A DNA stretch of 64,000 bases from Palsa-504 sp963808615. Its GTDB lineage: Bacteria > Actinomycetota > Actinomycetes > Streptosporangiales > Streptosporangiaceae. The notes beneath the pieces were generated by a model. That model ran no database searches and had not been told where the DNA came from. It saw only the letters and a program-made list of their open reading frames with translations. Location of the stretch: assembly GCA_963808615.1 (NCBI GenBank), contig CAWEGV010000012.1, positions 1,054,001 through 1,118,000 of the forward strand, read 5' to 3'. A program made the position numbers and the translations under genes. This document shows, piece after piece, positions 29,101-37,543 of this stretch; the stretch's first letter is position 1, and the number at the start of each line of letters is the position of its first letter.

Positions 29101-29374
29101 CCGCACGGCCACACCAGCATCTGACCGACGCGGCCAGCTCGGCGTGTCTCCGCGCATTCCTGGCGAGCACGTCCTGCTGTGCCCTGGCCGCGACGGTGAG
29201 CAGGCACCGGGACCGCCGGGCGATCACCGGTTATCAGCAGAATGAGCACCCCGCCGACACCATGAACACCAGCCCGCCCGGCACCGCCGGGCGGCCTTCT
29301 GCTCTCGCGCACACGCTCACAGCCAACGACGCCGCCACGCTCACGCTCAAAGTCGCGGAACAGTTTCAGGTGTT

Positions 29375-29820
29375 TCAGGCCTCACTGACGGGGGAGGGCG
29401 GCGGACTCGGCTCGAACGTGACGGCCGGGATTCCATTGAGACGATGGGTTTCGCGCGGCGTGAGCAGGTGCTCCGCTTCGGCAGTGAGGGTATGGACGCG
29501 GGGCGTGGCCTTCGCCTTCCGCCGGTATATGCGGTCCTCGTAGCCGCGCGGGCCGATCTCCGCGCGTTGTGCCGCGTAGGCGGCCCGCATGGCGGCAGTC
29601 AGCGCCGCGTCCAGCTCTTCTGCGCGGCGGCGAATTTCAGCCTCGGGAGCCCGCCAGGGCTCCGGCGTACCGTGAATGTCCGCTTCTGTCTTAATCGAGG
29701 CCGTGGAGGCGGAGGGTTCGGCGGGGGTGGTATGGTCGCGCCGGCCTTCGGGGATGTGCAGGTAGGCGGCGTCTTTGAGGGCCGCGATGACGGCGACGCG
29801 AACGGTGGCCAGGTTGGCGG
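29375..29820 (-). pseudogene. Hypothetical coiled-coil/basic protein, 5' end lost
   Basis: The frame is open from a TAA near 29833 to the stop at 29375 and reads ANLATVRVAVIAALKDAAYL, IRRRAEELDAALTAAMRAAY and RIYRRKAKATPRVHTLTAEA without interruption. No start codon is available until ATG 29590, so either the first ~75 codons are untranslated or the true 5' end was lost. The composition is helical and polar; the family is not recognised. Confidence 0.4.
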
Positions 29821-30046
29821 CCCGCTGCCGTTAGGCGAGACGGCGGCCACACGAGCGGCGCAGATTGCCGCTGACGCCCGGCTCGAGGAGACCGGCATGC
29901 TGCGGCGTACGATCGGAGCCGGACCCGCTGGCCCTCGCTCGAGCCCGCTGTGCTGAGCCAAGCGACGGACTGGATGGAGCGCAAGCGCGCCTGTGGGGGC
30001 GCCTGTTCGACATCATCGACGAGTACCTGAGGGAGGACAGGCCACG

Positions 30047-30742
30047 ATGAAGACTCCGCCGATCGTGTCACCGCGGGAGTGGGATGCCGCCCGCGAGGAG
30101 CTGCTGGTCGAGGAGAAGAAGCTGACCCGCGCCCGCGATGCGCTGGCCGCCAAACGCCGCCGGATGCCGTGGATGGCGGTGGAGAAGGAGTACCGCTTCG
30201 ACGGCCCGGAGGGCCCGGTGAGCCTTCTCGACCTGTTTGAGGGCCGCCGGCAGCTGATCGTCTACCGCGCCTTCTACGCGCCAGACGTCACCACGTACCC
30301 CCAGGGGGGCGGCGCCTACCCGGAGCGTGCCTGCGTGGGCTGCTCCTTCCTCGCCGACCAGGTTGCGCACCCCGCCCACCTGAACGCGCGGGGGACGACG
30401 CTCGCGTTCGTTTCGCGCGCTCCCCAGGCCGAGATCCACGGCCTGAAGGAGCGCATGGGCTGGGAGCTGATCCCGTGGTACACGATCACCGACGACTTTG
30501 ACAAAGACTTCGGCGTGGACGAGTGGCACGGGACCAACGCCTTCGTCCGCGACGGCGAGCGGATCTACCGGACCTACTTCGTCAACAGCCGGGGCGCGGA
30601 GGCGCTGGGAAGCACCTGGAGTTACCTGGATATCACGGCGCTCGGCCGCCAGGAGGAGTGGGAGGACTCGCCGGAGGGCTATCCGCAGACCCCACCGTAC
30701 GCGTGGTGGAACTACCACGACGCGTACGGCAAGACCCCGTAA
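30047..30742 (+). CDS. DUF899 thioredoxin-like protein
   Basis: A 231-residue protein with the DUF899 pattern: EKEYRFDGPEGPVSLLDLFEGRRQLIVYRAFY, a CVGC motif at the thioredoxin-like active-site position (ERACVGCSFLADQVAHPAHL), HGLKERMGWELIPWY and a C-terminal WWNYHDAYG. Family members are predicted cytosolic thioredoxin-fold proteins of unknown function. ATG 30047 overlaps the TGA of an upstream frame ending LDGAQARLWGRLFDIIDEYL (29865-30050), which may be the C-terminal remnant of a coupled upstream gene. GGGAGG lies about 11 bases upstream. Confidence 0.8.
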   Translation: MKTPPIVSPREWDAAREELLVEEKKLTRARDALAAKRRRMPWMAVEKEYRFDGPEGPVSLLDLFEGRRQLIVYRAFYAPDVTTYPQGGGAYPERACVGCSFLADQVAHPAHLNARGTTLAFVSRAPQAEIHGLKERMGWELIPWYTITDDFDKDFGVDEWHGTNAFVRDGERIYRTYFVNSRGAEALGSTWSYLDITALGRQEEWEDSPEGYPQTPPYAWWNYHDAYGKTP

Positions 30743-30772
30743 TCGTGGTCCGCCGGTTACTGCGTGAAGCTC

Positions 30773-30791
30773 TCCTTATCAAAGATAAGGA
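30773..30791. terminator. Perfect 8-bp hairpin after the DUF899 gene
   Basis: TCCTTATC (30773-30780), loop AAA, then GATAAGGA (30784-30791). It starts 30 bases past the DUF899 stop. There is no T tract, and the right arm is part of a 25-bp tandem repeat, so it may be a terminator or simply part of a transposon-end scar. Confidence 0.4.
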
Positions 30792-30827
30792 AGCGGATCG
30801 AAATCAAAGATAAGGAAGCGGATCGAA
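30778..30827. repeat. Perfect 25-bp tandem duplication
   Basis: The 25 bases at 30778-30802 are repeated exactly at 30803-30827. The unit is AT-richer than its surroundings and lies about 90 bases upstream of an ISAs1 transposase fragment. Confidence 0.85.
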
Positions 30828-30918
30828 CAACGCGCGAGCGCCTCATGTACGGCTCGATGGACGCGGCCACGCCACGTGATCATGTAGGTCTCTGAGGTCT
30901 ACATGAACGAGGTGTGGC

Positions 30919-31314
30919 ATGACCGCGGTGGCTCTGTCGCGCGTGGTCGAGTCCGGTCCCGGCGGCCACGATCTGCCCGCTGGTATGTGGCAGCGGCTGG
31001 AAGCGTTGCCTGACCCGCGCTCCCCGCAGGCGCGGATATACCCGCTGGCCTGCCTGATCGCGATCGCCATCTGCGCGTTCACCGCGGCCGGGAACGACCG
31101 GTTCACCGCGGTCGGCCAGTGGATCAGGCGGGCCAGCCAGCAGGACCTGGCCCGGCTGCGCGCGCCATGGGACCCGATGGCAGGCCGGTACCGGGTGCCG
31201 GATGAGAAGAAGATCCGGGTCGTGCTGGACCGTCTTGACCCGCGTGCGCTGGCCCGGGCCCTGCTCGGCCGCCCGGGCCGCCGCCGAGGTGGCGAGCCGC
31301 CGTCTTCGTCGTAG
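30919..31314 (+). mobile_element. ISAs1-type transposase, N-terminal fragment
   Basis: 131 codons: LPDPRSPQARIYPLACLIAI, CAFTAAGNDRFTAVGQWIRR and RYRVPDEKKIRVVLDRLDPR are the N-terminal DDE_Tnp_1-associated domain of ISAs1-family transposases. The catalytic DDE core is absent: the frame ends at 31314 where the sequence changes to unrelated DNA. A truncated element. Confidence 0.7.
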
Positions 31315-31436
31315 AGCGCCTGCACCTGGAAGACCACCGGGGGTGCGTCGAGAAAGCTGCCGGTCATGGGCGTCCGGCTGCTTCGGGTTTGCGGCTAGGT
31401 AGCCCACCGCGTTTGGTTTCGGCCCGGGTGCAGGCC

Positions 31437-32025
31437 TCAGTAGCTGAAGGTTGTTGCTCCCTCGTCGCCGATCCATTCCCACAGCTGGACGCTGCCCGCC
31501 AGATCCGCGTTGGGCAGCAAGCTTCCCTTGTCGAGTTGCTTGGCGTTGAAGCAGATCGGGCAGACCATGTACTTCCCGCCGGCTTTGTCATACCGGGTGA
31601 TCAGGTCCTGGAGCGGCCCGGTAGATCTCGACCGTGGCCATGGGATTGCCGGCCGAGTCGAGGCCGCCAATCGCGTAGACCTGGCCGCCGGCCGTGGCTG
31701 CCGCCAGGTCGCCCCGGGCGGTCGGCATCGGTGCGAGCGTCTGCCAGTTGTTGGTGCGAGGGTTGTAGGCCTGGACGGTGTGCAGGGCGGCGTTGAAGTT
31801 GCTGGAGAACCCGCCGATGGCCAGGATCTGCCCGCCGACGGTGGCGGTGGCAAGCCCGCCTTGCGCGACCGGTAGCGGTGCCCGCGCCTGCCACGCAGCC
31901 CCGTGGGCTGTTCCCGCGGTCACGGACCCGGCCACGGCTACACCGGCGGGCGCCCAGGATATGACCGCTGCTAGCACCGCAAGCAGCGGCACCCGCCTGG
32001 CGATCTGCCTTGTCCTGTGCTTCAT
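31437..32025 (-). pseudogene. Chimera of a secreted Kelch-repeat protein 5' part and a DsrE-like 3' part
   Basis: ATG 32025 (AGGAGG upstream) encodes a signal peptide (LLAVLAAVISWAPAGVAVAG) and two Kelch blades (GGQILAIGGFSSNFNAALHT, GGQVYAIGGLDSAGNPMATV) to about 31620. There homology ends, and a different frame reads PLQDLITRYDKAGGKYMVCP, ICFNAKQL and SVQLWEWIGDEGATTFSY to a stop at 31437, the C-terminal half of a DsrE-family protein. Two unrelated genes appear joined by a deletion. Neither product would be functional as read. Confidence 0.6.
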
Positions 32026-32151
32026 GAGGGCCTCCTGACCGCCATGCGGGCCGACGAGGGTGCAGGGAAGGCCACACTCGCACCGGCCCAGCGGGCAGCG
32101 CCATTCCCAAATGAGAATCTTTGGGACAATCCAGGCCAGGAGGCCTGCAGC

Positions 32152-32620
32152 ATGCGCGGGGATGAGTCATGCGCGATGCACCCGCGGAAACTGGCAGGCG
32201 CCCTGGTGCGCACTGTGAGGGAGGCTGGACTAACGCCGAACGACCGGGCCCTGCGCGAGAGCGACCTGCGCGTGCTGCTCGACGTGGTCCGCGCCGGGTA
32301 TGACGACGAACCCGGCCACGCCATGCCCAGCGCCGTGCTGCATGCCCTGGCCAAGCTGATCCCGGCTGCCAGCGTCACCTTCTGCGAACTAGATGTGCGC
32401 GACCAGGTAGTCCTGACAGAGCAGGAAGTCAGCGATGCCCCCTCCTCTGCGGCCCAGATAGAGGCGATAGAGAGGGTGTTCTGGGCCGAGTTCTGGAACT
32501 GCCTGTTCTGCAGCTACCCCGAACGCACCGGTGACCTGCGCAGCGTGGTCAAGCTGTCCGACTTCTACTGCCGCCGCACCCTGCATGCAACGGCCATGTG
32601 GGCGGACTTTCTCCGGCCGA
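32152..32620 (+). pseudogene. Truncated LuxR-type regulator, N-terminal sensor part only
   Basis: ATG 32152 has AGGAGG 8 bases upstream. The product reads LRESDLRVLLDVVRAGYDDE, LHALAKLIPAASVTFCELDV and WNCLFCSYPERTGDLRSVVK, the N-terminal GAF-like sensor seen in actinobacterial LuxR-family regulators. After about residue 155 similarity stops, and the frame runs on to 33063 antisense to the phosphatase gene. The C-terminal helix-turn-helix is missing. A related fragment is at 48068-48319. Confidence 0.6.
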
Positions 32621-32782
32621 GCGGCGCCGAGCGGTCCCCGGCTGCAGTCCAGCAGAAACAGCCGGCCCGCGCCGTATTTTTATACGTCACGGCCTGCGTC
32701 GAGAACTCACTATTCTGCCGCTCTGCGCGCGATCTCCGGGCGCGATGTGGCCACGTGGCGGCACTCGGCCCGAGATGCCCGG

Positions 32783-33874
32783 CTAGCCGCTTGACGGCTT
32801 CTTGGGCGGGGGATGCCCGTTGGCGCTGCTGGGCGGGTACGCGCTGTGTTCCAGCAGAAGGAGCGCTATGTCATCGTGGCCGTGCCCGCGGGTGTGCCGG
32901 TGCACGGCTGTCATCAGGGTGTCCAGCGCCTGGTCGCAGTCGGCGGCGAGAAGCGCCGCTGCGATCTGGTCTTCCGGGAGGAAGTCCCCGTGCTTGTTAC
33001 GGCTTTCGACCAGCCCGTCGGTGTAGAGCAAGAGCCGGTCACCAGGCAGCCAGTTCGCGGTGAACGCGGTGAAGTCATCTTCCAGGCCAAGCGGCAGGGC
33101 GGCCGTCGTGCCGGTCAGCGGCTGCAGGCTGCCGCCGTGGTGCAGCAGCGGCGGGTGATGGCCGCAGTTGACAACCGTGAGTTTCCCGCTGGGTGCGATC
33201 TCGGCCAGCACTGCGGTGACGAAGTCCTCCTCGCCGAGATGCGGCCTGATGGCCCGGCTGACTTCGCCGGCCACGTGTTCTAGTGCGGGCACGGCGACTG
33301 CGCTTCGCCGGAACGCGCTCAGGACGTGCCTGGCCAGCACGATCGTGTCCAGGCCCTTGCCGCGGACATCACCGATGATCACCCGGGTCCCGGGCCCGGC
33401 AGGGATGACCTCATACAGATCACCGCCGACCGAGGCTTCGGGTGTTGCCGAGCGATAGCGGGCCGCGATGCTGATCCCTGTGATCTCCGGGGGCACGGGC
33501 GGAAGCAGGGCGATCTGCGAGGCCTTCGCGATCGCGGTCATCTGCGCTAGGCACTCCTCGCGCCGGTGGCGCACTCCCGCCAGTACGACCGCGGGTACGC
33601 TCACGGCGAAGACCGCCGCGGGCCAGATCCAGTAGTTCGCATGGCCTACGGGGCCGTGCCAGGACCCGGCCGCAATGGTCAGCGCGACGGTGGCGCCCGC
33701 GAAGATGGCCGTACGGCGTTCGTCGGCCGCGGCAGCGGCGATCAACGGCGCAACGATGAACAGCGGGATTACGGTCAGGCGCGATGTCGCGCCGAGCACG
33801 CCGAACAAGGCCAGCCACAAGGCCGCAGCGGCCATTGCAACGTGCCCGGCCGGCGGGCGCGGCAGCGTCTTCAC
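32783..33874 (-). CDS. RsbU-like PP2C-type (SpoIIE) phosphatase with membrane domain
   Basis: 363 residues. The N-terminal region has about four membrane helices (residues ~12-100), then a short linker and a SpoIIE/PP2C domain: SVGGDLYEVIP (metal-binding Asp), VIIGDVRGKGLDTIVLA, VVNCGHHPPLL, LLLYTDGLVESR and GHDDIALLLL. Such phosphatases dephosphorylate STAS anti-anti-sigma factors in partner-switching cascades. The GTG start overlaps the stop of the RsbW-like gene upstream by four bases. Three STAS genes lie 5-16 kb away and are plausible substrates. Confidence 0.85.
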   Translation of the reverse strand: MKTLPRPPAGHVAMAAAALWLALFGVLGATSRLTVIPLFIVAPLIAAAAADERRTAIFAGATVALTIAAGSWHGPVGHANYWIWPAAVFAVSVPAVVLAGVRHRREECLAQMTAIAKASQIALLPPVPPEITGISIAARYRSATPEASVGGDLYEVIPAGPGTRVIIGDVRGKGLDTIVLARHVLSAFRRSAVAVPALEHVAGEVSRAIRPHLGEEDFVTAVLAEIAPSGKLTVVNCGHHPPLLHHGGSLQPLTGTTAALPLGLEDDFTAFTANWLPGDRLLLYTDGLVESRNKHGDFLPEDQIAAALLAADCDQALDTLMTAVHRHTRGHGHDDIALLLLEHSAYPPSSANGHPPPKKPSSG

Positions 33875-34263
33875 TTCGGCTCGCCGGCTGACCCTGGCGT
33901 GATGGGGTTTCCCGCCACTTCACCGGGTTCTCCGCTCGGTCCGGTCATGCCGCGGTACTCGCTGCCGGCCGTGCCCCTGCACGCACGGCTGCGGTCGCGC
34001 GGGCCAGGCTCCGCGGAGTCCGCCAGCATCAGCAGGCAGGCTGGCATGTCGCGGACATCGGAGTGGAGCTGAATGCGGGCGCATGCGATGCCGGGCATGA
34101 CGGTCTCGGCCGCCGTTCGCCTGACGGCACTGGTTGCCAGTTCGCCGGCCGGCAGGACCGCGGCATCTTTGGCGGCAGGGGCGTTCCGGGCGCAGATGGC
34201 GCTGCAGCCCGGGCCGTGGGCTTCGCCCCCGCGGCCGGTGCCGTAGTCAGCCAGAGGAGGCAC
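33871..34263 (-). CDS. Degenerate RsbW-like (HATPase_c) protein
   Basis: 131 residues. LPAGELATSAVRRTAAETV resembles the N-box helix (family ELVTNAVRHT) but the key Asn is Ser. IACARIQLHSDVRDMPACLL and GTAGSEYRGMTGPSGEPGEV match the anti-sigma-regulator family of actinobacteria. The C-terminal Gly-rich ATP-lid (GRGLxIV) is absent, so ATP binding and kinase activity are unlikely. It is coupled to the RsbU-like gene by a GTGA overlap. Whether it is a remnant or a repurposed protein is unclear. Confidence 0.55.
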   Translation of the reverse strand: MPPLADYGTGRGGEAHGPGCSAICARNAPAAKDAAVLPAGELATSAVRRTAAETVMPGIACARIQLHSDVRDMPACLLMLADSAEPGPRDRSRACRGTAGSEYRGMTGPSGEPGEVAGNPITPGSAGEPK

Positions 34264-34799
34264 TCATGCACCTCGGCTGCGCGGGCTGGCGCCATCGTGT
34301 GCATCGGATTCCTTATGGGCAGATTGGAGCAGTCCCGGATTGGGGTGTTCCCGCACGGCGATTCCACGAAGGTCCGAGCATGTATGACGTGCGCGGGCCA
34401 GGTTGCATGACAGATGTTGTTGCAAGTTGCAGCCAGAGACATCCGTCAGTTGACGGATATTGAACTGCATGTTCAAATGCACATGCAGAATGGTGGGCAA
34501 CCGGCAGGGCCGGGTGATCCGCCCGGGTAGCCTGCTGGCTGGGTCTTGCTGGTGAAGGTGAGCTTGCCGTCGCGCCATTTGAGCTTGATGCAGCCGCCCA
34601 AGGGGCCAGGCCGTGACGAGGCGACTGCGGACGTCCGGATCTGGCCCGGCTCATCATCCGGTGGTGATCTGTAAGACGTGGCCTAGCGCTGCTTTGTAGG
34701 CCTGGTGCCCCGCCGCCGGGGAACGGTGGGCCATTTCAGAATGGCCGGCCAGCCCGTTCGGCGGCCGTGCCGCTGTCCGGGTGTGGGAAAATCGAGGTT
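34264..34799. other. No gene recognised
   Basis: About 530 bases between the RsbW-like start and hicB. It includes a relatively AT-rich patch with TTGCATG/TTGTTGCAAG-like words at 34400-34490. I see no coding frame with family resemblance. Confidence 0.4.
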
Positions 34800-35008
34800 G
34801 TGACCCGCGTAGTCCATGTGCCGTACGTCGTCGAGCAGGACGAGGACGGCGTCTGGTGTGCCTCTGCGCAGCTGCGTCCGGGGGTCGGGGCGGTCGGCGA
34901 TGGCGCGTCCGCGGAAGCTGCGGTTGCCGACCTGCGGGGGGCGCTGGAAGCGCTGCTGGCCGAGGTCGGTCCTCCGGATGAGCTGACGCTGACCTCGATG
35001 TGGCCTGA
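34800..35008 (+). pseudogene. hicB: HicB-like antitoxin, single-base deletion near the 3' end
   Basis: GTG 34800 opens VTRVVHVPYVVEQDEDGVWC, then GVGAVGDGASAEAAVADLRG and ALEALLAEVGPPDELTLT, the partial RNase-H-like fold of HicB antitoxins. As read the frame goes past the expected end to 35084. One missing C in the CTGACCTCG stretch (about 34990) would give LDVA and a TGA that overlaps the hicA ATG (TGATG at 35006-35010). Only the last few residues change, so the antitoxin may still be functional. Confidence 0.65.
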
Positions 35009-35236
35009 TGCCGGACGCTCTCCCGGCAGTTCCGGGGGCGAAAGGTGGTCAGGGCGCTTGAGCGGGCAGGATTCACGGTCGTGAGAATCAGCGGAAGCCA
35101 CCACGTGATGCGCCATCCCGATGGCCGGACGGTGGTGATCCCGGTCCATGCGGGCCGCGATATCGCCAAGGGCACGTTGCGGAACATCCTGGCGATCATC
35201 GGCATGGACGCCGCGGAGTTCCGGAAGTTGCTGTGA
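35008..35236 (+). pseudogene. hicA: HicA-like mRNA-interferase toxin, single-base insertion
   Basis: ATG 35008 starts MPDALPAVPG. An extra G in the GGGGG run at about 35034-35038 then shifts the frame; the body KVVRALERAGFTVVRISGSH, HVMRHPDGRTVVIPVHAGRD and IAKGTLRNILAIIGMDAAEF is in the neighbouring frame and includes the catalytic His (GSHHVM). An internal GTG (about 35045) could restart a product lacking about 12 residues. The toxin is a dsRBD-like RNA-binding fold in known systems. Confidence 0.65.
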
Positions 35237-35370
35237 GCCTGAGGAACGTCCCCGGTCCAAGGCTCGTGCACCGTACTCACTCTTGAGAACTCGGCGAGAT
35301 TACCGCGGGCATTCTGGGCGACGCTTGCAGGACGATGATGGGGGACCTGCCGACGGCAGCTGAAATAATT

Positions 35371-35430
35371 TCAGCGTGCCAGCTCATCGAGCGAGGCGAT
35401 CGGCCGTACGCCCTGCTGGCGGACCTGCTC
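35371..35430 (-). pseudogene. Remnant of a second VapB-like antitoxin
   Basis: The minus strand reads QVRQQGVRPIASLDELAR then TGA at 35373-35371, closely matching EQIRQQGIQPIASVDELA of the vapB gene at 8315-8512. Only this central part remains. Together with the following integrase fragment it forms a duplicated segment. Confidence 0.6.
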
Positions 35431-35639
35431 TCACGGTCCACCCGCCGTCTGGGAGGGGTCCGCAGCGGCATCGTTGACCGGGCGGCTGCTCGTGCCTGCG
35501 TGGTAGGCCAGCCGTGAGACCGGTCATGGCCTTGCTTGTCATCCGAAACGTTCCCCAGCGGCATCGGTGTGTGGTCAGGAGCACCGGGAGGCACCCGGAA
35601 CCCGCGCCCGCGCATGACGGCTTCCGGGCTGGTGAGGGT

Positions 35640-36020
35640 CTAGCCCCCGGGTCCGAAGATCTCGTCCATGATCTGGGCGCCGGTGGTGATCACCGGGCGC
35701 AGTTCGCGGCGGTAGACGACCTCGGTGGTGCGGGTGGAGGCGTGCCCGGCTGGCCGGGCGATCTCCTCGGTGCTGACCCCGTGGTGGCTCTTCAGGCTGA
35801 CGAACGTGGTCCGCAGCTCGCGCGGTGTCCAGCCGTCACCGGTCCCGGCCTCGGCGCAGACTCGCTTGAACATCTTCCGGACGTTTCCCGCGTCCAGCGC
35901 GGCGCCGCGGTGGGTGGTGAACACCAGCCCGGTGTCCTGCCACCGGTGCCCGGCGGCGAGCCGCTCGCCGTCCTGGGCGTGCCGCAGCGCGCGGAGCGCC
36001 TCGGCTGCCATGCGGGGCAG
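35640..36020 (-). pseudogene. Second copy of the integrase C-terminal domain
   Basis: The product from MAAEALRALRHAQDGERLAA to MDEIFGPGG matches the 8757-9137 integrase fragment at nearly every residue, including WTPRELRTTFVSL, GHAS and VVYRRELRP. The part encoding the first catalytic Arg is absent: beyond 36020 the sequence is unrelated and contains short GGCTCTCCCC-type repeats (36048-36080). The DNA downstream of both copies is also alike (GTGAGGGTCTAGCCCCCGG). Confidence 0.75.
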
Positions 36021-36144
36021 GGCCACGAGCGAAAGATACGCTCTCTGGCTCTTTGGCTCTCCCCTTTGGCTCTCCCCGGGAGGGGCATTTACAGGCCAGC
36101 CAGGCCCACTTCGGCGCCGCAGCGCATACAGCTGGAGCGTGACG

Positions 36145-36279
36145 ATGGAGGTGGTTGCCACGAGCGCGGATGCCGGACAGATACCGCATTCCGGTGTCTA
36201 TGGTGACCTGGTGCCGCTGGATCAGTTCCGGGAGCGGCTTCCGCCACGGCTGGCTGCCCGCCTGGTGCAGGAGCTGTGA
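36145..36279 (+). CDS. Possible 44-residue protein
   Basis: ATG 36145 has GGAG 7 bases upstream. The product MEVVATSADAGQIPHSGVYG and DLVPLDQFRERLPPRLAARLVQEL is amphipathic at its end and could be the N-terminus of a lost gene or a small protein. The family is not recognised. Confidence 0.3.
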   Translation: MEVVATSADAGQIPHSGVYGDLVPLDQFRERLPPRLAARLVQEL

Positions 36280-36335
36280 CACGGACACGAACTTTGATTG
36301 CAACCAGCTCCATGTGACACCCTGCCGCGGCCGAT
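36278..36335 (+). repeat. Dispersed GACACG..CACGAACTT element, copy 1
   Basis: This stretch shares the words GACACGGACACGAACTT, TGCAACCAGC and GCCGCGG with stretches at 40709-40760 (plus) and 49160-49218 (minus). The other two lie in divergent cold-shock/STAS intergenic regions; this copy has no such neighbour now. Confidence 0.6.
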
Positions 36336-36463
36336 GCTCCGCTCGGGCGTGAGCTGATCCGCGGGGGAGCTCAGCGAGCCTGGATGCCGCCGGGCAGGAT
36401 GCCGGGCCGTCTCCGGATTCCGCGGCCGGTCGCGGGCAGCCCGGTGGCACTGGCGCCGTTTGC

Positions 36464-36592
36464 TCATCGCGGGCGCCGCCGGACCGGAATCCCGGCCCGG
36501 CGGCGCCCGCCGGATACCGGCACAGTCAGGCGATGCGCGGCATCGCGAGCGTCATGAGCGCAGACGATCAGGCTGATCACGCCCATGTTCAT
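36464..36592 (-). CDS. 42-residue microprotein, family of three in this window (copy 1)
   Basis: ATG 36592-36590 opens MNMGVISLIVCAHDARDAAH, then RLTVPVSGGRRRAGIPVRRRPR and TGA at 36466-36464. The same signature AHDARxAxxRLTxPV with a following RAGI and a basic Arg-rich end occurs at 38491-38616 and, more weakly, at 50693-50824. Each copy is divergent from a winged-helix gene. The spacing to the regulator start is about 120 bases. No known family; the basic tail suggests nucleic-acid binding (inference). Confidence 0.55.
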   Translation of the reverse strand: MNMGVISLIVCAHDARDAAHRLTVPVSGGRRRAGIPVRRRPR

Positions 36593-36676
36593 GAGCTCTT
36601 CCGGTAGCCCGGGAAGCTGGCCGTCGTGGGCGACTGACGCCAGTACCCGGCCTCAACCTACGCCGACACCGAAAAA

Positions 36677-36706
36677 CTAGCAAGAATTTTCCAGAATCTG
36701 GTCACC
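36677..36706 (+). promoter_or_regulatory. Shared promoter/operator-like element of winged-helix gene, copy 1
   Basis: CTAGCAAGAATTTTCCAGAA followed by TCTGGTCACC lies just upstream of the winged-helix ATG at 36714. Nearly the same element precedes the other two winged-helix copies (about 38375-38404 and 50565-50600, minus strand). The palindrome seen in the 50.6 kb copy is imperfect here. Confidence 0.5.
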
Positions 36707-36713
36707 TGCGAGG

Positions 36714-37160
36714 ATGGTGGGCTGGGCCTTCCTGACCTATCACGCCCGGGTCCTGCTGTGCGTGGCTCATGACCCGGGGTGCGCCTGCGCGACATCGCGG
36801 CCAGCCTGGGCATCACCGAACGCAGCGCCTTCGGCATCATCACCGACCTGGTCCAGGCCGGCTACGCGGTCAAGAAGAAAAACAGCCGCCGCAACCGCTA
36901 CCACATCCAGGCGCACCTCCCACTGCCACAACCCACCAGCCAGGACGCACCTCAGCGAGGTGCTGGCCCTGCTGACCGGCACCGGCCCGGCCGCGGGCGG
37001 CAAGCCCGCCGCGGCGGACGCACGCTCAGGATCCAGCCAGGACGGCCGACGCCCCATGGCAGAGACAGCTGCCGGGCGAGCCGTCGCCGAACCCCCGGAC
37101 GGCGGCCCCCGGCGGGACAGCCCGCGCAGCGCGGTACCGGGGGGAGGAGGCAGGACATGA
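36714..37160 (+). pseudogene. Winged-helix (MarR/ArsR-like) regulator, two frame breaks (copy 1)
   Basis: ATG 36714 reads MVGWAFLTYHARVLLCVAHD. The helix-turn-helix RLRDIAASLGITERSAFGII and wing VKKKNSRRNRYHIQ lie in the next frame, from about 36775. The C-terminal EVLALLTGTGPAAGG is back in the first frame after about 36950. Compared with the intact paralogue at 50167-50559, one G is missing in the CCGGGG run before TGCGCCTGCG. The same base is missing in the 38.3 kb copy. Not functional as read. Confidence 0.75.
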
Positions 37161-37448
37161 CAGACGTATGGATCGCGAACGATGAGGGTACTGAACTGGT
37201 CCGCGCCCGGGATATCGCGATGGCCACCTTGGACTACGACGGCAACGTCACGGTGGCTGGCCGGCGCGGACAGCGCGGTCGTGACGCTCGTCGCGCACCG
37301 GGCACATCATCAGGAGTACCGGCCCGGCGATCTGCACCGCCAGCTCATCCGCGTCCTCGCCGAACTGTCCTACGCGGCGGGAGCCTTCCTAGTGCATGCG
37401 GTGCACGACCGGACGCGCGGCTGGCAGCGGGTCACCGAGCCGCTGTAA
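37157..37448 (+). pseudogene. Hypothetical protein, single-base frameshift
   Basis: ATG 37157 overlaps the end of the winged-helix frame and reads MTDVWIANDEGTELVRARDI then MATLDYDGNVTVAG. After one extra C near 37262, the other frame continues ADSAVVTLVAHRAHHQEYRP, GDLHRQLIRVLAELSYAAGA and RTRGWQRVTEPL with a stop at 37446-37448. Corrected length about 96 residues. The family is not recognised; coupling suggests it was co-transcribed with the regulator. Confidence 0.55.
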
Positions 37449-37543
37449 TCACCTTATGGCCCCACCTTCCCCCGCGGTCCGCCCGGCGGGCCGTCTCCAG
37501 CGAGAAGGCCGGGGGACCGGCGAGCGCAGGGGCGCATACTGGG

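Noticed and set aside
30843..31482. Minus-strand frames opposite the ISAs1 fragment
   Set aside because: They are antisense to a recognisable transposase domain and carry no motif of their own.
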